DNA of 64,000 bases from contig NC_083565.1 in assembly GCF_019925205.1 (NCBI RefSeq), forward strand, positions 34,996,241 through 35,060,240, in the 5' to 3' direction. Under the pieces are notes generated by a model. The model did no database searches, was not told the DNA's origin, and saw only the letters and a program-made list of their open reading frames with translations. How positions within the stretch are numbered: the first letter of the stretch is position 1; each line of letters starts with the position of its first letter. This document shows, in pieces, positions 34,761 through 46,052 of this stretch. The stretch comes from Metopolophium dirhodum (taxonomy: Eukaryota; Arthropoda; Insecta; Hemiptera; Aphididae). Both the position numbers and the translations under genes were made by a program.

Positions 34761-36629
34761 ACCGGGTATCACCTTAGGTTTGCGCGAAGTATTTAAAACA
34801 ATATAATGTTATTAATCTTTATATTTTATATTTGTATATACATAAATACATTATACACCTCATATATTTTATTAGCATTCTTACACCTTTTTTAGTGTAG
34901 TTTATACCCTAGATGGCTATAGATATAGGTATTAAATGTCTTGCAATTATATATTTTACTATAATTATTAATTTCATTATAATATAATATAACAATACAC
35001 TCTAAATTAAATTAGTTGTTATCAAGACAGACAGTCTTAAAACAAACTCTTTTCTGGACGTTTTCAAAACGTATTATGCTTAAAAAAAATTGCACAGTTG
35101 TCGTAGCAGTCAGTTGCTAGTTCAACCCGTGTGACATCAAATAGGAATTATTCTTGTTTTTTTTAATAGTTTTTTCGAAAAATATATGTAACATGTATAG
35201 CTCATACAATTATGAATTTATAGTTAATAGAAATGCGGATGTTTATACTTCATGGATATTTTTTTAGTTAATAATCGTGTAAATAATTTGATTAAACAAT
35301 ACGGTACTTACCTACTCATCACTAGTATCAATTTTATTATATTACGTGTAAAATCACCAACACAAGGTGCAGACTGCGTTGAAAAAATTAAAAACATAAA
35401 ATAAAATATAAAATAATGTTGTAGTAGAAGCTGGAAACTGTAGTTTATTTTAATTTATAATCCAATTAATATAACCGAGAATGTAACTATTAAATTCATC
35501 ATTGAATGATTATGCAGAGATCACTTTGGGATAAATGTAAATTAAATTAAAAATAATTAAAAAACATTTTGTGAAAGGAACAAGATTACTGCTAATATTT
35601 AAGTCTTAATTATTATCAACAAATAAATACAAATAATATATTTTTTAATAGCTTTTTACTATTAACATTCAGTGTAAATATAGTTTCTGATCGACTTACC
35701 AATATGTAATAAACTTATATGTAATAAAATAATTATTCATATCAAATAATCCTAACAATTTAATGCAAGGATTCTCATAAATTGATCTTACAGCATCCTT
35801 ATAACACCAAAAATACATTTGTACATCATTTACAAAATTTTAGTTCCCTATTATGGTGTAGGTATTAATACAAACAATAAATTGCTATTCGAAAACACAA
35901 TTTCGTATACCTATTATTATTTACTAAATACCTACAATTAAATTAAACTAAAAATAAACATATGATTACATACTGAGTGCCTATAATATAATATTATATA
36001 TGCAAATTGAATCTTTATTACGAATACTTATCGTTTACACTGACCACAAGAAAAAATAATTAAAAATATTAAAAAAAAAACACACACATCATTGTAAAAA
36101 TATAGTTGGTATTATAGTATTTGATGAATTTACTGTATACGTTTATGGCTTTTTGTTAACTCTAAAATCCAGTAATCACATTTTTATTTAATAATTCATA
36201 AAATACAATATGCTCTTATAAAAATATTCTTGTGCTTCTGATATCTATTCACCACCTTAATCAATAATTAAATTGATAAACGAAAATAATAATTTAAATA
36301 ATACCTATATCATATTATTATAGTTGAAATTCAAAATTATAAACTATTTTGGTTTATTGTCATATCAAATTTCAATGAACATATTGGTCCTTAACACAGA
36401 ACTCTTTGATATAAAAAGTTGCATTATATTATATCCGTGGATTCATCATATTGACGTACCTAGTATAATATCTATCATTTATTTATTTAATCTATGGCAA
36501 ATCTCAAAGTCGTTGCAGAAGACACAGTCGATTAAAAATTCTAAAATTTCAATAAGCAAAGAAGATATGAGCAAAAAATTTACTGCGTTTCGTATAATTT
36601 TATTTTTCATAAATCACAATATTCGAAGT
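34761..36629. other. AT-rich stretch between TATA modules 1 and 2
   Basis: No gene or transposon could be identified. A short ACACACATCATTGTAAAAA segment near 36070 resembles the terminus of the AT-rich dispersed repeat. The 127-codon frame starting at 36324 has no recognisable features, overlaps module 2, and is probably chance. Confidence 0.4.
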
Positions 36630-36890
36630 TCTGGCTGTATTCTGGAGCGTTTCCTCATGGGCGTCGCAGTTCACACACGTCACGGATTCCGCCGAAGGAG
36701 TCGATAATTAAAGTAAGTTTGTTCTTATATTCTTTTAGGGCTTAAATTTAATTTTAAGACTTAAAACAAATATTTAATGTCACGAAAAATGTGCTATCCA
36801 AGTGTTGTAGGCGCATATTTTAGTTCCGGACTAGAAATGTATAAAACACGCGAGATATAAACGCCGTCGTCGTTTTTCCAGTCCCTGTTT
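36630..36890 (+). promoter_or_regulatory. TATA-containing module 2 of three
   Basis: It aligns by eye with module 1: CGCCGAAGGAGTCGATAATT before AAAGTAAGTTTGTTC (donor-like), then GACTTAAA, GTCACG, and GAAATGTATAAAACACGCGA with TATAAAA at 36840-36846. A CG-rich tract (CGCCGTCGTCGTTTTTCCAG) follows. The match is patchy, so the copy is diverged. The function is inferred. Confidence 0.4.
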
Positions 36891-38924
36891 GTAGAATAAT
36901 TATAATTAATAGGTGCATACCTATACAGGGTACTTAATTTAAATATATAAATATTTTGGTTTAATTTATAGAAATATATGTTATGACTTATAACTGATAA
37001 TAGTCATAAGATACAATTTTAATTAATAACTGGTAATTTTTTTTCCAAATACAACGTTATAAGTTATAGGTAACTATTAATTTAGTGTCACATACTTAAC
37101 TTCTAATGTTCACTTAATATCTATATTCTATATCATAGGGATTAGGGATGTATAACCATGTACACATAAAAGTATATTCACGGAATGGTCAACTGCCTAT
37201 CCTGACGTGTGCGCACTTATGAATAATATACCTACTCATATACTCGTATAGGTATATAAATATATACCTATATAAATAGTGTAATACTACATACAAGAAT
37301 GTGTTACCTATTATGTCCCTAAAAAATCAACAGTTATTATTATATTTATTTATTTTTTAAATATAGGTAGGTACATTACAAGACTCTAATTAAAATCACA
37401 TTTTTTTTTCATTTTTTTTGAACACAATGTTTTAAAAATTATTAATTAATATATAATTTATTGGTATAGTACTAAATAAATTAAGGAAATAAAACAAACA
37501 CAACTACTATAATTATTAGTAATTATAATATATCCACGTATAAATTATTAAAATACAAAACGAACAAACGAAAAACGATTCTGAGCAAAGATATCGTTGA
37601 CTAATAAATAATATTGAGATTAAAGTAATTTATTTTTTCGGCAGAAAATCGGTATAAATATTTTTTTATTTTCATACCATGACGCGTGTGTGAAAAATTG
37701 TTTATATTAAGTGTTTAAGATGTTAGATTTCGGTTCGGCTGATTGTCCACCCCCTCACTCTTCCGCATCAATGCATCAGAAATTATTATTTATAATATTT
37801 AAATATAAACTGCATTTTCTGAATTTTCTAAAACATTGCTTTCCAAGCAAAGAATTCGTTTCATATATTATCAACGAATTGAAAAATGAAATAAGAACAT
37901 TTATATGGGATAAATTCAATTTTATAAAAACTTATTAGAAAAAAATTAAATACAATTAAATAAAGGTAATTTTTTTTTTTATATTTCTATTTTTTTACGT
38001 ACCCATTGTGTTCGATACTATAACTTCAGTCTTCAGTTATAGAAAACAACACTTGCCAATATGGAATTACTGTCGAATTTTTTTATTTTAAAATAATAAA
38101 TAGCATCTGATCGACTGATGTGCTATAATGAAACTCAAAATATAACGAATACACTACCTATACACTTATATAAATTCTATTTTATATTCGTTTAAAGTGG
38201 ACTTTTAATTTTTCTGGCCATTTTATTAAGCTTTGTAATATAAGTGCATTAAATCGTATTTTTAAGGCATTTTTCTTATTTTTAATGCATTTAAATCCAC
38301 GTCCTATTTATAACTTAACGTTATTTTGTATATACCAATCGATTAGTGTACACAATAAAAAATATAATATTATTGATGGGTTAATAGGTTGATAACTATT
38401 ATGTAGGTAGGTACAGTTTTGTACGTTCAATGTATCGTTCTTAATTCATAAAGAAGCTAAATGAGTCAAATGATTTTGTCAAGGGGTGGGGGGGAGGTTA
38501 TGGCTGATTTTTTAACATGCACTATTTCAAGGGCTCTTGACCTAAGGGGTGCACCACTCTAAGGAGGAGTGACAAAATTTCGTAAGGGGGGGGGGGGGGG
38601 GGGACGTGAAAATGTTAAAAAAAAACACGAATTTATTTAGTTATTTTGTTATTTAGGTAATACATATTAATTAATAGGTATTTCTTAAATTTTTTTTATT
38701 ACCTACCTAACAAAATAAGATAATACATAATGATTAATGTTATTTAATATGATTTGTAAGTACATAGCAGATTATACCTATCACTTGGTGACGATTATTT
38801 TTGTTTTATACGTTCTTCGTAATTCAGTTCCGTCACGATAGTTTTAGTTTTCGTTAAATGTGAAACATACATTTTCTATGCATACGGGATACGGGCATTA
38901 AATATTTGGGTTTTAAGAGAACAA
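36891..38924. other. AT-rich stretch between TATA modules 2 and 3
   Basis: No gene was recognised. A GATTCTGAGC fragment of the dispersed repeat occurs at about 37576. An 18-base G run (38586-38603) with G-rich flanks is probably a hAT-like end fragment. The 75-codon frame at 37711 has no recognisable features. Confidence 0.4.
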
Positions 38925-39070
38925 CTCAAACGAAAATCTGTTAACTAAGTAACGTAGAAGCATATACGTTTACTACTGCCTACCAAAGGCGCAATGTATA
39001 ATAATAATAAATTATACCCCAGTCCGAACAATCCAAACGCTGTCTTACTCGTAGTCGAGTTCTAGTTGAT
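38925..39070 (+). promoter_or_regulatory. TATA-containing module 3 of three (partial)
   Basis: It shares AAATCTGTTAACTAAGTAAC, GTAGAAGCATATA and GGCGCAATGTATAATA with module 1, at the same 2.15-kb spacing. Here the TATA motif has decayed to TATAATA (about 38997). The downstream tract is CTGTCTTACTCGTAGTCGAG. The donor-like part of modules 1 and 2 is not evident. Confidence 0.4.
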
Positions 39071-39689
39071 AACTGACTTGTGAATAAATGTAATTTTTGT
39101 TAGGTATAAAAATAAAAATTATAAATCCTTGAATACAACATTTAAAAATACAAACTCTGTGTAATAAAAATTAATATTAGGTATTTATTGGTAGGTTTAT
39201 ATAATATCTGTAGACTGTAACGCATAGGTCATTAGAATATTGTAGAACATTTTACTGCATAAGATGCGTGTTATTTCAGAAATGGTATTCGTCAGTGAAC
39301 ATTTTCAAACTGGGAATAATATATCATAAGCAGATTGAAATGTGTGAACGTTTCAGTGTTACGAAGACTAAGTTTCGTAGCAGATTTTGATTCCGTCACG
39401 GGGTATGTATTTTCTTATTTCTCAGTAGGTTTTTTTTTATTATAGTTAATTGTTCAGGGGATGTATTGCCCGAAAATTTTCAATATTTGTATTGTAACTA
39501 TACTGGTATAACACTATTCGGGCTATCAATAAAGTCGTGTTCAAAATTAGAAAATTGGTGAGGTATGATATTTTTTTAAGCAATTCTTTCGAGTAGGGAA
39601 TTCGCTCAATGATATTTAAATATTTTCACCGATAATCAAGTACGATGACTTGTAGGTAACTAGAGACTGAGTGAATAGGAATTAGGAAG
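39071..39689. other. Non-coding stretch
   Basis: No gene or element could be identified. A TTTTGATTCCGTCACGG motif at about 39387 faintly resembles CG-containing parts of the TATA modules. Confidence 0.35.
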
Positions 39690-40118
39690 TGTGTGATATG
39701 GTGAAGATAAGGAAATGGGTCAACAGGATTTCAGAATGTTTGGTGTATGGAAGGGAAAGATGAAAAAGAAATGTAAGGTTAGGGTAGGTAAGTGGAGTGA
39801 GAGTAGCAGATATGAGAATAATAAGTAAGGTGTTAAGGTACAAAAGAGGATAGAATAAGAAATTAATTAATTAAGGGTAGTGTACATATTGCAGTGAAAA
39901 CAAGAGAGAATAGGTTTAGGTGGTTCGGTCACTGTATGATAAGAGATAGTGAGAGTGGCTATAGAAGTTAATTTAGGGGAGAAATGATGGACGAGAAGAC
40001 TGAAGAAGAGATGGATAGACAGAATACCGATCATATGGAGGTGTGGAATGAGAGTGGCTGAACCTGTATATAGCTGTGAGAGACGGGGGAAGAAAAAGTG
40101 TAAAGGTAGAATAGTTAT
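39690..40118 (+). pseudogene. Decayed LINE ORF2 C-terminal fragment
   Basis: From 39903 one frame reads RENRFRWFGHCMIRDSESGY. This is the RLRWFGHV-type motif that follows reverse transcriptase in many insect endonuclease/reverse-transcriptase LINEs. Beyond a stop, remnants of the usual RPKKRWIDR / D-M-xx-xGV / DR region are visible (MDRQNTDHMEVWNESG). Several stops and frame breaks make it non-functional. Purine richness, unlike the surrounding DNA, marks the fragment from about 39690. It abuts the left arm of the inverted repeat. Confidence 0.65.
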
Positions 40119-40136
40119 GTTAACAATGCCGAATAC

Positions 40137-40580
40137 GTAGGAAAAGATCTTGAATTGCAAAGGCCTTATTGACTCTTTGGCTTCAACTAACCATAAGTTT
40201 ACCTAATTAACCTTCTTATGACTCATTAGGACACTTTGAATAATAAGATCCTGAGATGCAGGTTGCCAAACTTAAGTGTTTGATTATCAAGTTGATCCTT
40301 TGATTGTTGACACCTTAATCCATGCTATGGATGAAGCCCATAGATAATAAAGATATGGATAGTCCATGCCTATGTTAAATACATTTGAGGCCGCGTTCCC
40401 GGACGGGAAGGCAATTGAGGCTTCTTTATATTGATAGTCGATAGTCGATACTCGATATAAGTATACTTTATTTGGCCTCAATTTATTGTTCCCCTCGAAG
40501 ACCGCTAATAAAACCATTATGTCCTATCCATATCTTTATTATCTATGATGGAGCCATACCCAGCTCACTCGTGTAAACTT
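40137..40580. repeat. Left arm of a large inverted repeat
   Basis: This arm matches the reverse complement of 46053-46487 over most of its length. Examples are GTTGACACCTTAATCCATGC, GGCAATTGAGGCTTCTTTAT-like and CCCAGCTCACTCGTGTAAAC. The arms differ by substitutions and small indels, including an extra segment of about 40 bases in the right arm. The arms enclose about 5.5 kb, of which 3.5 kb is a later hAT insertion. Each arm contains the same small MITE. Confidence 0.85.
40339..40547. mobile_element. MITE with CATAGATAATAAAGATATGG termini, left-arm copy (209 bp)
   Basis: The ends are perfect inverted repeats of about 24 bases (CATAGATAATAAAGATATGG... and ...CCATATCTTTATTATCTATG). The flanks ATGAAGCC and ATGGAGCC differ at one of eight bases, fitting an 8-bp target duplication of hAT type. 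The interior holds an ATAGTCGATAGTCGATACTCGA direct repeat. There is no ORF. It was present before the arms were duplicated, because the other arm has it at the same place. Confidence 0.8.
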
Positions 40581-42520
40581 GTTCCCGGTTGGGATGTCAG
40601 CGCACTATTTGTTTCCCATCTTTGACCCACGCGTAGCATAGCAAATGTACGATTAAGAAAACACTAAAATGTTTGGGTCAGAGAGAGAAATAAATGGTGC
40701 GCTAAAAATCTGACATCCTCTTAGTGTTATCAAGTAGAAGAAGCAGTTGATTGTTGACAATTTGACATTTAACATTAACTGTGGTAGGTATTATGATTGG
40801 AAGTAAAAGTAATTAGCAGGGCTGTGAATTTAATGCAATGAAAAAGTGTTAAATATTTGCCTGCATGTATGCACTAAAAACAGACAAATATATGCACTGA
40901 AATATTCAAAAGTATGCACTTAAAATTCAAAAAAATACTGAATGAAAACGTTTTTATTAACATTTTTTTAAATTAATAAATTATAATTCAAATTGGTTTA
41001 CAAAAAAAATTCTTTATTTACACACTTGGTAGGTAGGTAACGGATGAACCGAAAATATAAAAACATTTTAAGAAAATAAGCATAAATACGAAGAAATCAT
41101 GAAAACATGCAATTATATTAACTAACCAAAAAAAAAAACGCATATTGGTAACGGTGTTGTAATAATAGGGATCTCCCAAAAAAAATACGTACTAATAGTT
41201 CAAACAAATCATAAAGGCTAACTGCAATAAATATTGATTTATGAAAAAGTATATTAAAAAGCATTATTATTATAAATGAAACAAAACTATGAACTATGGA
41301 CCGTGACATAATATAGGTATTTCTATATATTTAGCTCCATAATTTCTGTTAAAATATTAGGAAAATGTATTAAGCACCGTAAAAGTGCTAAATTTGAGCT
41401 ATTACTTAAAATTTTATATTCATAACAAATTATCATAGAAAGTTAGGTACTGTTATTCCACATACTTATTATAGTTTAATTTAACTACAACATTCTAGTA
41501 GAGTCTGATAAAATTCTGATTTAAATACTAAACTACGGGTCTGAAATTTAGTTTATATACCTAGATATAAATAATCCAAAACATATATTGCTTCAAAATA
41601 TAAAAATAAAATGTCTTGTACTACTACAGTAGTAGGTAGGTAACTTTCAAAAAAAAAACTAAAAAAAATCATACTTGAAATCTATGTATAATATACGTAT
41701 ATTGTAATAAATGTTCAAATGTTTACTATAGTACATTATAAAAAATTAACTTAAGTTCAATATAATACATTATAACAGGTGTTCAAATAACCATTTCATA
41801 CTAAAAATGTTGTTAATTCACACAGTCTCTCTTCAATTTTAAATTTTTTTTCAAATCATCTAAAAAATATAAATGTTTAGTAAATTGGAAGACTTGATTA
41901 AGTATTTAACCATTTATCCAAAAGAGATGTGCCGGGTCGCCACATTAGTATATCGAGGGGCCATGGTGCAAGTGTCGTCCATAAATATCATAAAATATAT
42001 TATATTAGAAATACAAACTTAATATTTCACTAACAGTAAATATTATAAAAAAATATTACGAAATGTCCTATACTCATATTATATTATGATTGTATTAGTT
42101 ACAAACTCTCGAATTAAGCGTTATGTTTGAGGATTTAATTAATTTCCTAAAAGGAAATTCCTCAAGCTTGCCTCAGTAAGTTGAGGGACCGTAGTTAAAG
42201 TGCCGTCCACCAATAAATGACCCTAAAAAAAAACGATTAATTCAAATATAGAAGGTACTTATATCATATACTTTTATCAAAGTATGATTGTGTTAGCCAC
42301 AGTCTTGTGTAAATTATATTGTCTTATGTTTTCCCAATCTAATAATACAAAATACTGAAAATTAATGAAATCAAAAATATTAGTAGGTACAATAGAGAGA
42401 CTGTGCATTGATTTACAAATTTGTCTTAAATGTACTTTTTGCATAGAGAATAATATGAAGGTGGGCTGGGCTTAGACGCTGATAATTCATTAATAGAGAC
42501 GCGTTGATCGCTTTTATGTG
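40581..42520. other. AT-rich spacer of the inverted repeat
   Basis: No gene was recognised. TATGCACT-type motifs repeat at 40860-40925. A weak direct duplication (GAGGGGCCATGGTGCAAGTG near 41955 against GAGGGACCGTAGTTAAAGTG near 42183) and a near-palindrome (GAGGATTTAATTAATTTCCT with AAAAGGAAATTCCTC, about 42130-42165) occur toward the right. Before the hAT insertion this 1.94 kb would have been the whole loop between the arms. Confidence 0.4.
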
Positions 42521-42773
42521 CTTCAAATCAATGGCGTAGCCAGGATTTCTAAGGTGGGGGGGGGGGGGGGGGCAAAAAAAATCTTATAAAAATTAAATTT
42601 TTACTGTTTTCATTATAAAAAATAATTGAGATAATTCGTATACTTATTATGTGACCACATAAAACACTAAATACATCCGGCTGAAATTAACAAAATATTT
42701 AACAACTTTTTATTTATAATAATTTATTGCAAACAACTTAATAAATAGAAGGTAAATATATTTAATACTATTA

Positions 42774-43998
42774 TTATGTCCAATCTACAACTTTCATCCT
42801 CCTAGGAGATTTATTTATAAATGCAGTCATTATATCTTTTTCTACGTTTTCATATTCCAATTCATCTTTATTTATTGTAGCTAAGGCCAAACCATTCAAC
42901 CTTTCTTCATTCATTGTAGCTCTTAAATATGTTTTCAGTCTTTTAAGAACTGAAAATGTACGTTCTGGAGTAGCGGATGTTACAGGCAGAGTAGCAAATA
43001 ATTGAAGAATCTTCTTTATATTTAGAAAAAGCTCTGTGCAGTGTTGAATTGCTTCTACAGCAGTCTCTGGTAAATTTTCTCTCAATTGCCATTGATTTCT
43101 CCGTATGAATAACTCGGCTTTCAAACATGTATTCATACTAACTAAAAAGTCATCCTCGTAAATAGATGCAGCAGCTAAGATTGCTTGGTCATCATAATGT
43201 GACAAATTAGATGGTATGAGTCCTTCTAGTGGTATAATTGTTTCTAGTATTTTATCAAATCTTGAATGCAACTGTAAGATTAAATTATCAAGAAATGGTA
43301 TAAATATTACTATTTTATAATATTCCTCTGCGTCTTTGGCATTGACATTGTTTCGGGCAGTTTGTCTCCCACAGATTCGAGGCATGCGTATTTCAATTTC
43401 AAGTTCAGAAGCTATTGTGGTAACATTTTTCATTATTTCCTTAAAGGATTTATCAGCATCTTCTCGAATGGCTTCTAAAGCTTCTCTAACAATCATAACA
43501 TCATTTAAAGCTTTAGATAGGTCTTGCTGTTTACTTTGTAGTACTTGACTTAATTGTATTATATATGAGAAGCAAGTTACAGCTACTTCCAGAGAGATAA
43601 GGAAATCACTCTTAGTTATAGCACTCACATATAACGACGCTTTGGTTGACGTTTCAGGATTTGTATCATATTTCTCAAGATGTTCTAGAGTAGAAATTAT
43701 ATAAATGTACAGTTCTTTGAATGTTATAAGTGAATCATGTCGATCAACCCATCGTGTTTCACAAAGTTTTTTTAATTTTGTTTTTTTTTGTATTATGACC
43801 ACTTTTATTAGAATTACTTGCATCAATGAAATGTTTTAATTTATCCATACGTTTCGCTGAATAAGAAAAAAATGTAACAACTGTACCAATTATACCGTTC
43901 ATATTTTTAATTGAAGATACCTCGCATGCCTTTGAGAGACAGAGGTTTAAAGAATGACTAAAACAGTGGGTTACTGGGTAGCCGACGATATATAAAAT
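42774..43998 (-). pseudogene. hAT transposase (ZMYM1-like / DUF4371 type), C-terminal part, frameshifted
   Basis: The long frame (42774-43826) contains LCETRWVDRHDSL, the RW motif of hAT transposases. A helical insertion domain follows, and then the C-terminal dimerisation region LPVTSATPERTFSVLKRLKTY with MNEERLNGLALATI. Upstream, in another frame, YPVTHCFSHSLNLCLSKACE gives the C/H motif. The two frames are joined across A/T homopolymers at about 43765-43790, so a one-base indel broke the gene. The N-terminal zinc-finger region and first catalytic Asp segment are absent: before the MITE there are only about 280 bases to the transposon end. The family copies itself by cut-and-paste, but this copy cannot encode active enzyme. 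Confidence 0.9.
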
Positions 43999-44018
43999 TC
44001 ACTGCTGATCGCCTAGAC

Positions 44019-45756
44019 CAGTGGTGGCCAAACTTTTTTTACCTCGGGCCAGAAAAAAAAAATTTTTACCGCGGGCCATAAAAATTTTTTTTACTTTTAA
44101 GTAATCAGAATTTTAGGTATAGGTACATAATTTCATATTTAACGACGTTTTTATTGTACATAATAATTTTAATGTCTTTATTTAATACTTAACTTAATAA
44201 TTACTACAAATGAAAAAAAATTAAATCGGCTTACATTTTCAAAAATTATTTTTAAATAAATTATTAACTTTTTTTTTTTTTCTGTTTATAACCGACGGCG
44301 CCGCGGGAACTGCTTTCGCATTACTGCCGCGGCGCCGCCATCGTTTATTATACATAAAGTTAATACAATTTATATAATGTTTTACACCTGTTTTTTTTTT
44401 TTTTTTTTGGGTCCCCTGAGGGCGCACATTTAAATTAATTTTATTACATTTTATCGGGTGAGGAATAACATTTTGGCTGAAGGCCTGCTGATTTCGTTTG
44501 TCTGTTCTCGACCCAGCTTCGCTGCCAGCCAGTCTTGACTTCTCGTTCGTCGCGTCTTCTCCTTGAGCTGTTGTGGAGTTCGCGTGTCGCCGTTGTTGGT
44601 TTCCTAGTTTTCCTTCTGTTTCCTCCGTGTGTCTTGCTACTGCTGCTCGGTGCGTATTGGGTCCCCGGTCGGCGGAGACTTGAGGCGTTCGGCCCGAGGA
44701 AAGGCGCTCACCCGGACGGTGACCAAGCCGTGCTGTGGGTGTCCTACTAATGCCCAAGGGCACAATTGCCGCTGTGGGCAGTTTCGGATGATGGTACTGT
44801 GGCGCTGGGCGATCTAACCGTTTGGTCCCCGCTTCCCGGTTGTCTTCGCATCGAGCCTTCGGTCTGTTGTCGGTGGTTGGAGGGCGATGTTGGCCCTCTG
44901 GTCGCTGGTGTTGACCCGCCGGTGTTCGGTTTTATACAGTTTTCCTTCTGTTTCCTCCGTGTCTCTTGCTGCGTGCTGCTCGGTGCGTTGAGTTCCCGGT
45001 CGGCGGAGACTTGAGGCGTTCGACCCGAGCGCCCTTCCACATCAATCGCGATCACCCGGACGGTGACCAAGCCGTGCTGTGGGTGTCCTACTAATGCCCA
45101 AGGGCACAATTGCCGCTGTGGGCAGTTTTGGATGATGGTACTGAGGCGCTGGGCGATCTAACCGTTTGGTCCCCGCTTCCCGGTTGTCTTCGCGTCGAGC
45201 CTTCGGTCGGTTGTCGGTGGTTGGAGGGCGATGTTGGCCCTCTGGTCACTGGTGTTGATCCGCCGGTGTTCGGTTTTATACAGTTTGCCTTCTGTGCCTC
45301 CCCCGTTGGCCGGAACCGGAATTCCGTTTCCAGTCGGCACCGCGTGGAGGTGGGGGTAGGACTCTGCCGACCTAAATAAATTATTAACTACACATATAAA
45401 AATAAATATAAAATAGGTATACAAAATATCGTTTTACACTTACAAAACATATTTTAAAATGTATTAATTTGACTGATTACGACTGATCACGATGGCTGTA
45501 GAAACTACAATGTAGATAAAATTGGTCGCGCAACGAGCACATTAATATTACTCGTTGTAGGTACCTACATTGATGTTTCTACGAAAATAAGATAAGATAA
45601 GATAATGTTATTTATAATATGTTTATAGAATATATACTGTATTTTCAATTTTTTTTTTTTTTTCGTAAATGTAAAATATTATAGTTCTTTCGCGGGCCAG
45701 ATATTAAATGATGTTGTGCCGGAGTTGGCCCGCGGGCCGTAGTTTGGCCACTACTG
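44019..45756. mobile_element. hAT-type MITE, copy 2, carrying a nested retroposon
   Basis: It has the same ends as 2504-3069 (CAGTGGTGGCCAAACT ... AGTTTGGCCACTACTG), with its own exact target duplication GCCTAGAC at 44011-44018 and 45757-45764. It is split by the retroposon at 44270-45372. Outside that insert the sequence closely follows copy 1. It landed inside the hAT transposase pseudogene. Confidence 0.93.
44270..45372 (-). mobile_element. GC-rich poly(A) retroposon with tandem internal repeats (about 1.1 kb)
   Basis: The insert is flanked by a 17-bp exact duplication, TAAATAAATTATTAACT, at 44253-44269 and 45373-45389. On the minus strand it begins GGTCGGCAGAGTCCTACCCC and ends in a poly(A) tail next to the left duplication, so it was reverse-transcribed in. 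It is far more GC-rich than the host DNA. It has two full copies and one partial copy of a unit of about 331-344 bp (CGGCGGAGACTTGAGGCG at about 44671 and 45002; GACCAAGCCGTGCTGTGGG at 44721 and 45065) and an internal T run at about 44391-44408. It looks like a LINE 5' region with tandem promoter monomers joined to a 3' end, or an unknown SINE-like element. No reverse transcriptase is seen, and the short frames are not convincing. Confidence 0.85.
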
Positions 45757-46052
45757 GCCTAGACAAAACGATTGGTAACATTAGACGTGTTAGTAAGTGG
45801 TGATACCACGACGTATCACCACACTCACGTTTGTAACCGAATAGGTACAACTACAGCGACACAGATATATATAATAAACAAAATTTAAGAAGACCATCAT
45901 AAATCGTGATAATGAATAACATTTCTACTTTTTTAATACTATGGACGTGCTGATATAAAAACAAAAATAATGAAAAAAAAAAAACACGGTCGATGGGGGG
46001 GGGGCATGGCCCCTCTGCCCTCCCCCTTGGCTACGCCACTGCTTCAAATTGT

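Larger units (their letters stand above)
42529..46041 (-). mobile_element. Decayed hAT transposon with nested insertions (3513 bp)
   Basis: The inverted ends CAATGGCGTAGCCAGG (left) and CAGTGGCGTAGCCAAGG (right, minus strand) are flanked by exact 8-bp duplications CTTCAAAT at 42521-42528 and 46042-46049. Subterminal G/C runs (17 Gs at 42556-42572; GGGGGGGG at about 45996) are on both sides. It encodes the C-terminal part of a hAT transposase on the minus strand. A MITE (44019-45756) sits in the middle. Without that insert the element would be about 1.77 kb, too short for a full transposase, so it was already internally deleted. Confidence 0.93.

Noticed and set aside
36324..36707. 127-codon plus-strand frame
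   Set aside because: AT-biased composition, no signal or domain, and it overlaps the repeated TATA module. Probably a chance frame.
37711..37938. 75-codon plus-strand frame
   Set aside because: No recognisable motif or splice context. AT-rich composition makes such frames frequent.
43336..43548. Plus-strand frame opposite the hAT transposase
   Set aside because: Antisense shadow of the minus-strand transposase pseudogene.
44535..45424. Multiple plus and minus frames in the GC-rich retroposon
   Set aside because: GC-rich tandem repeats keep several frames open. No reverse transcriptase, zinc-knuckle or other motif was recognised.
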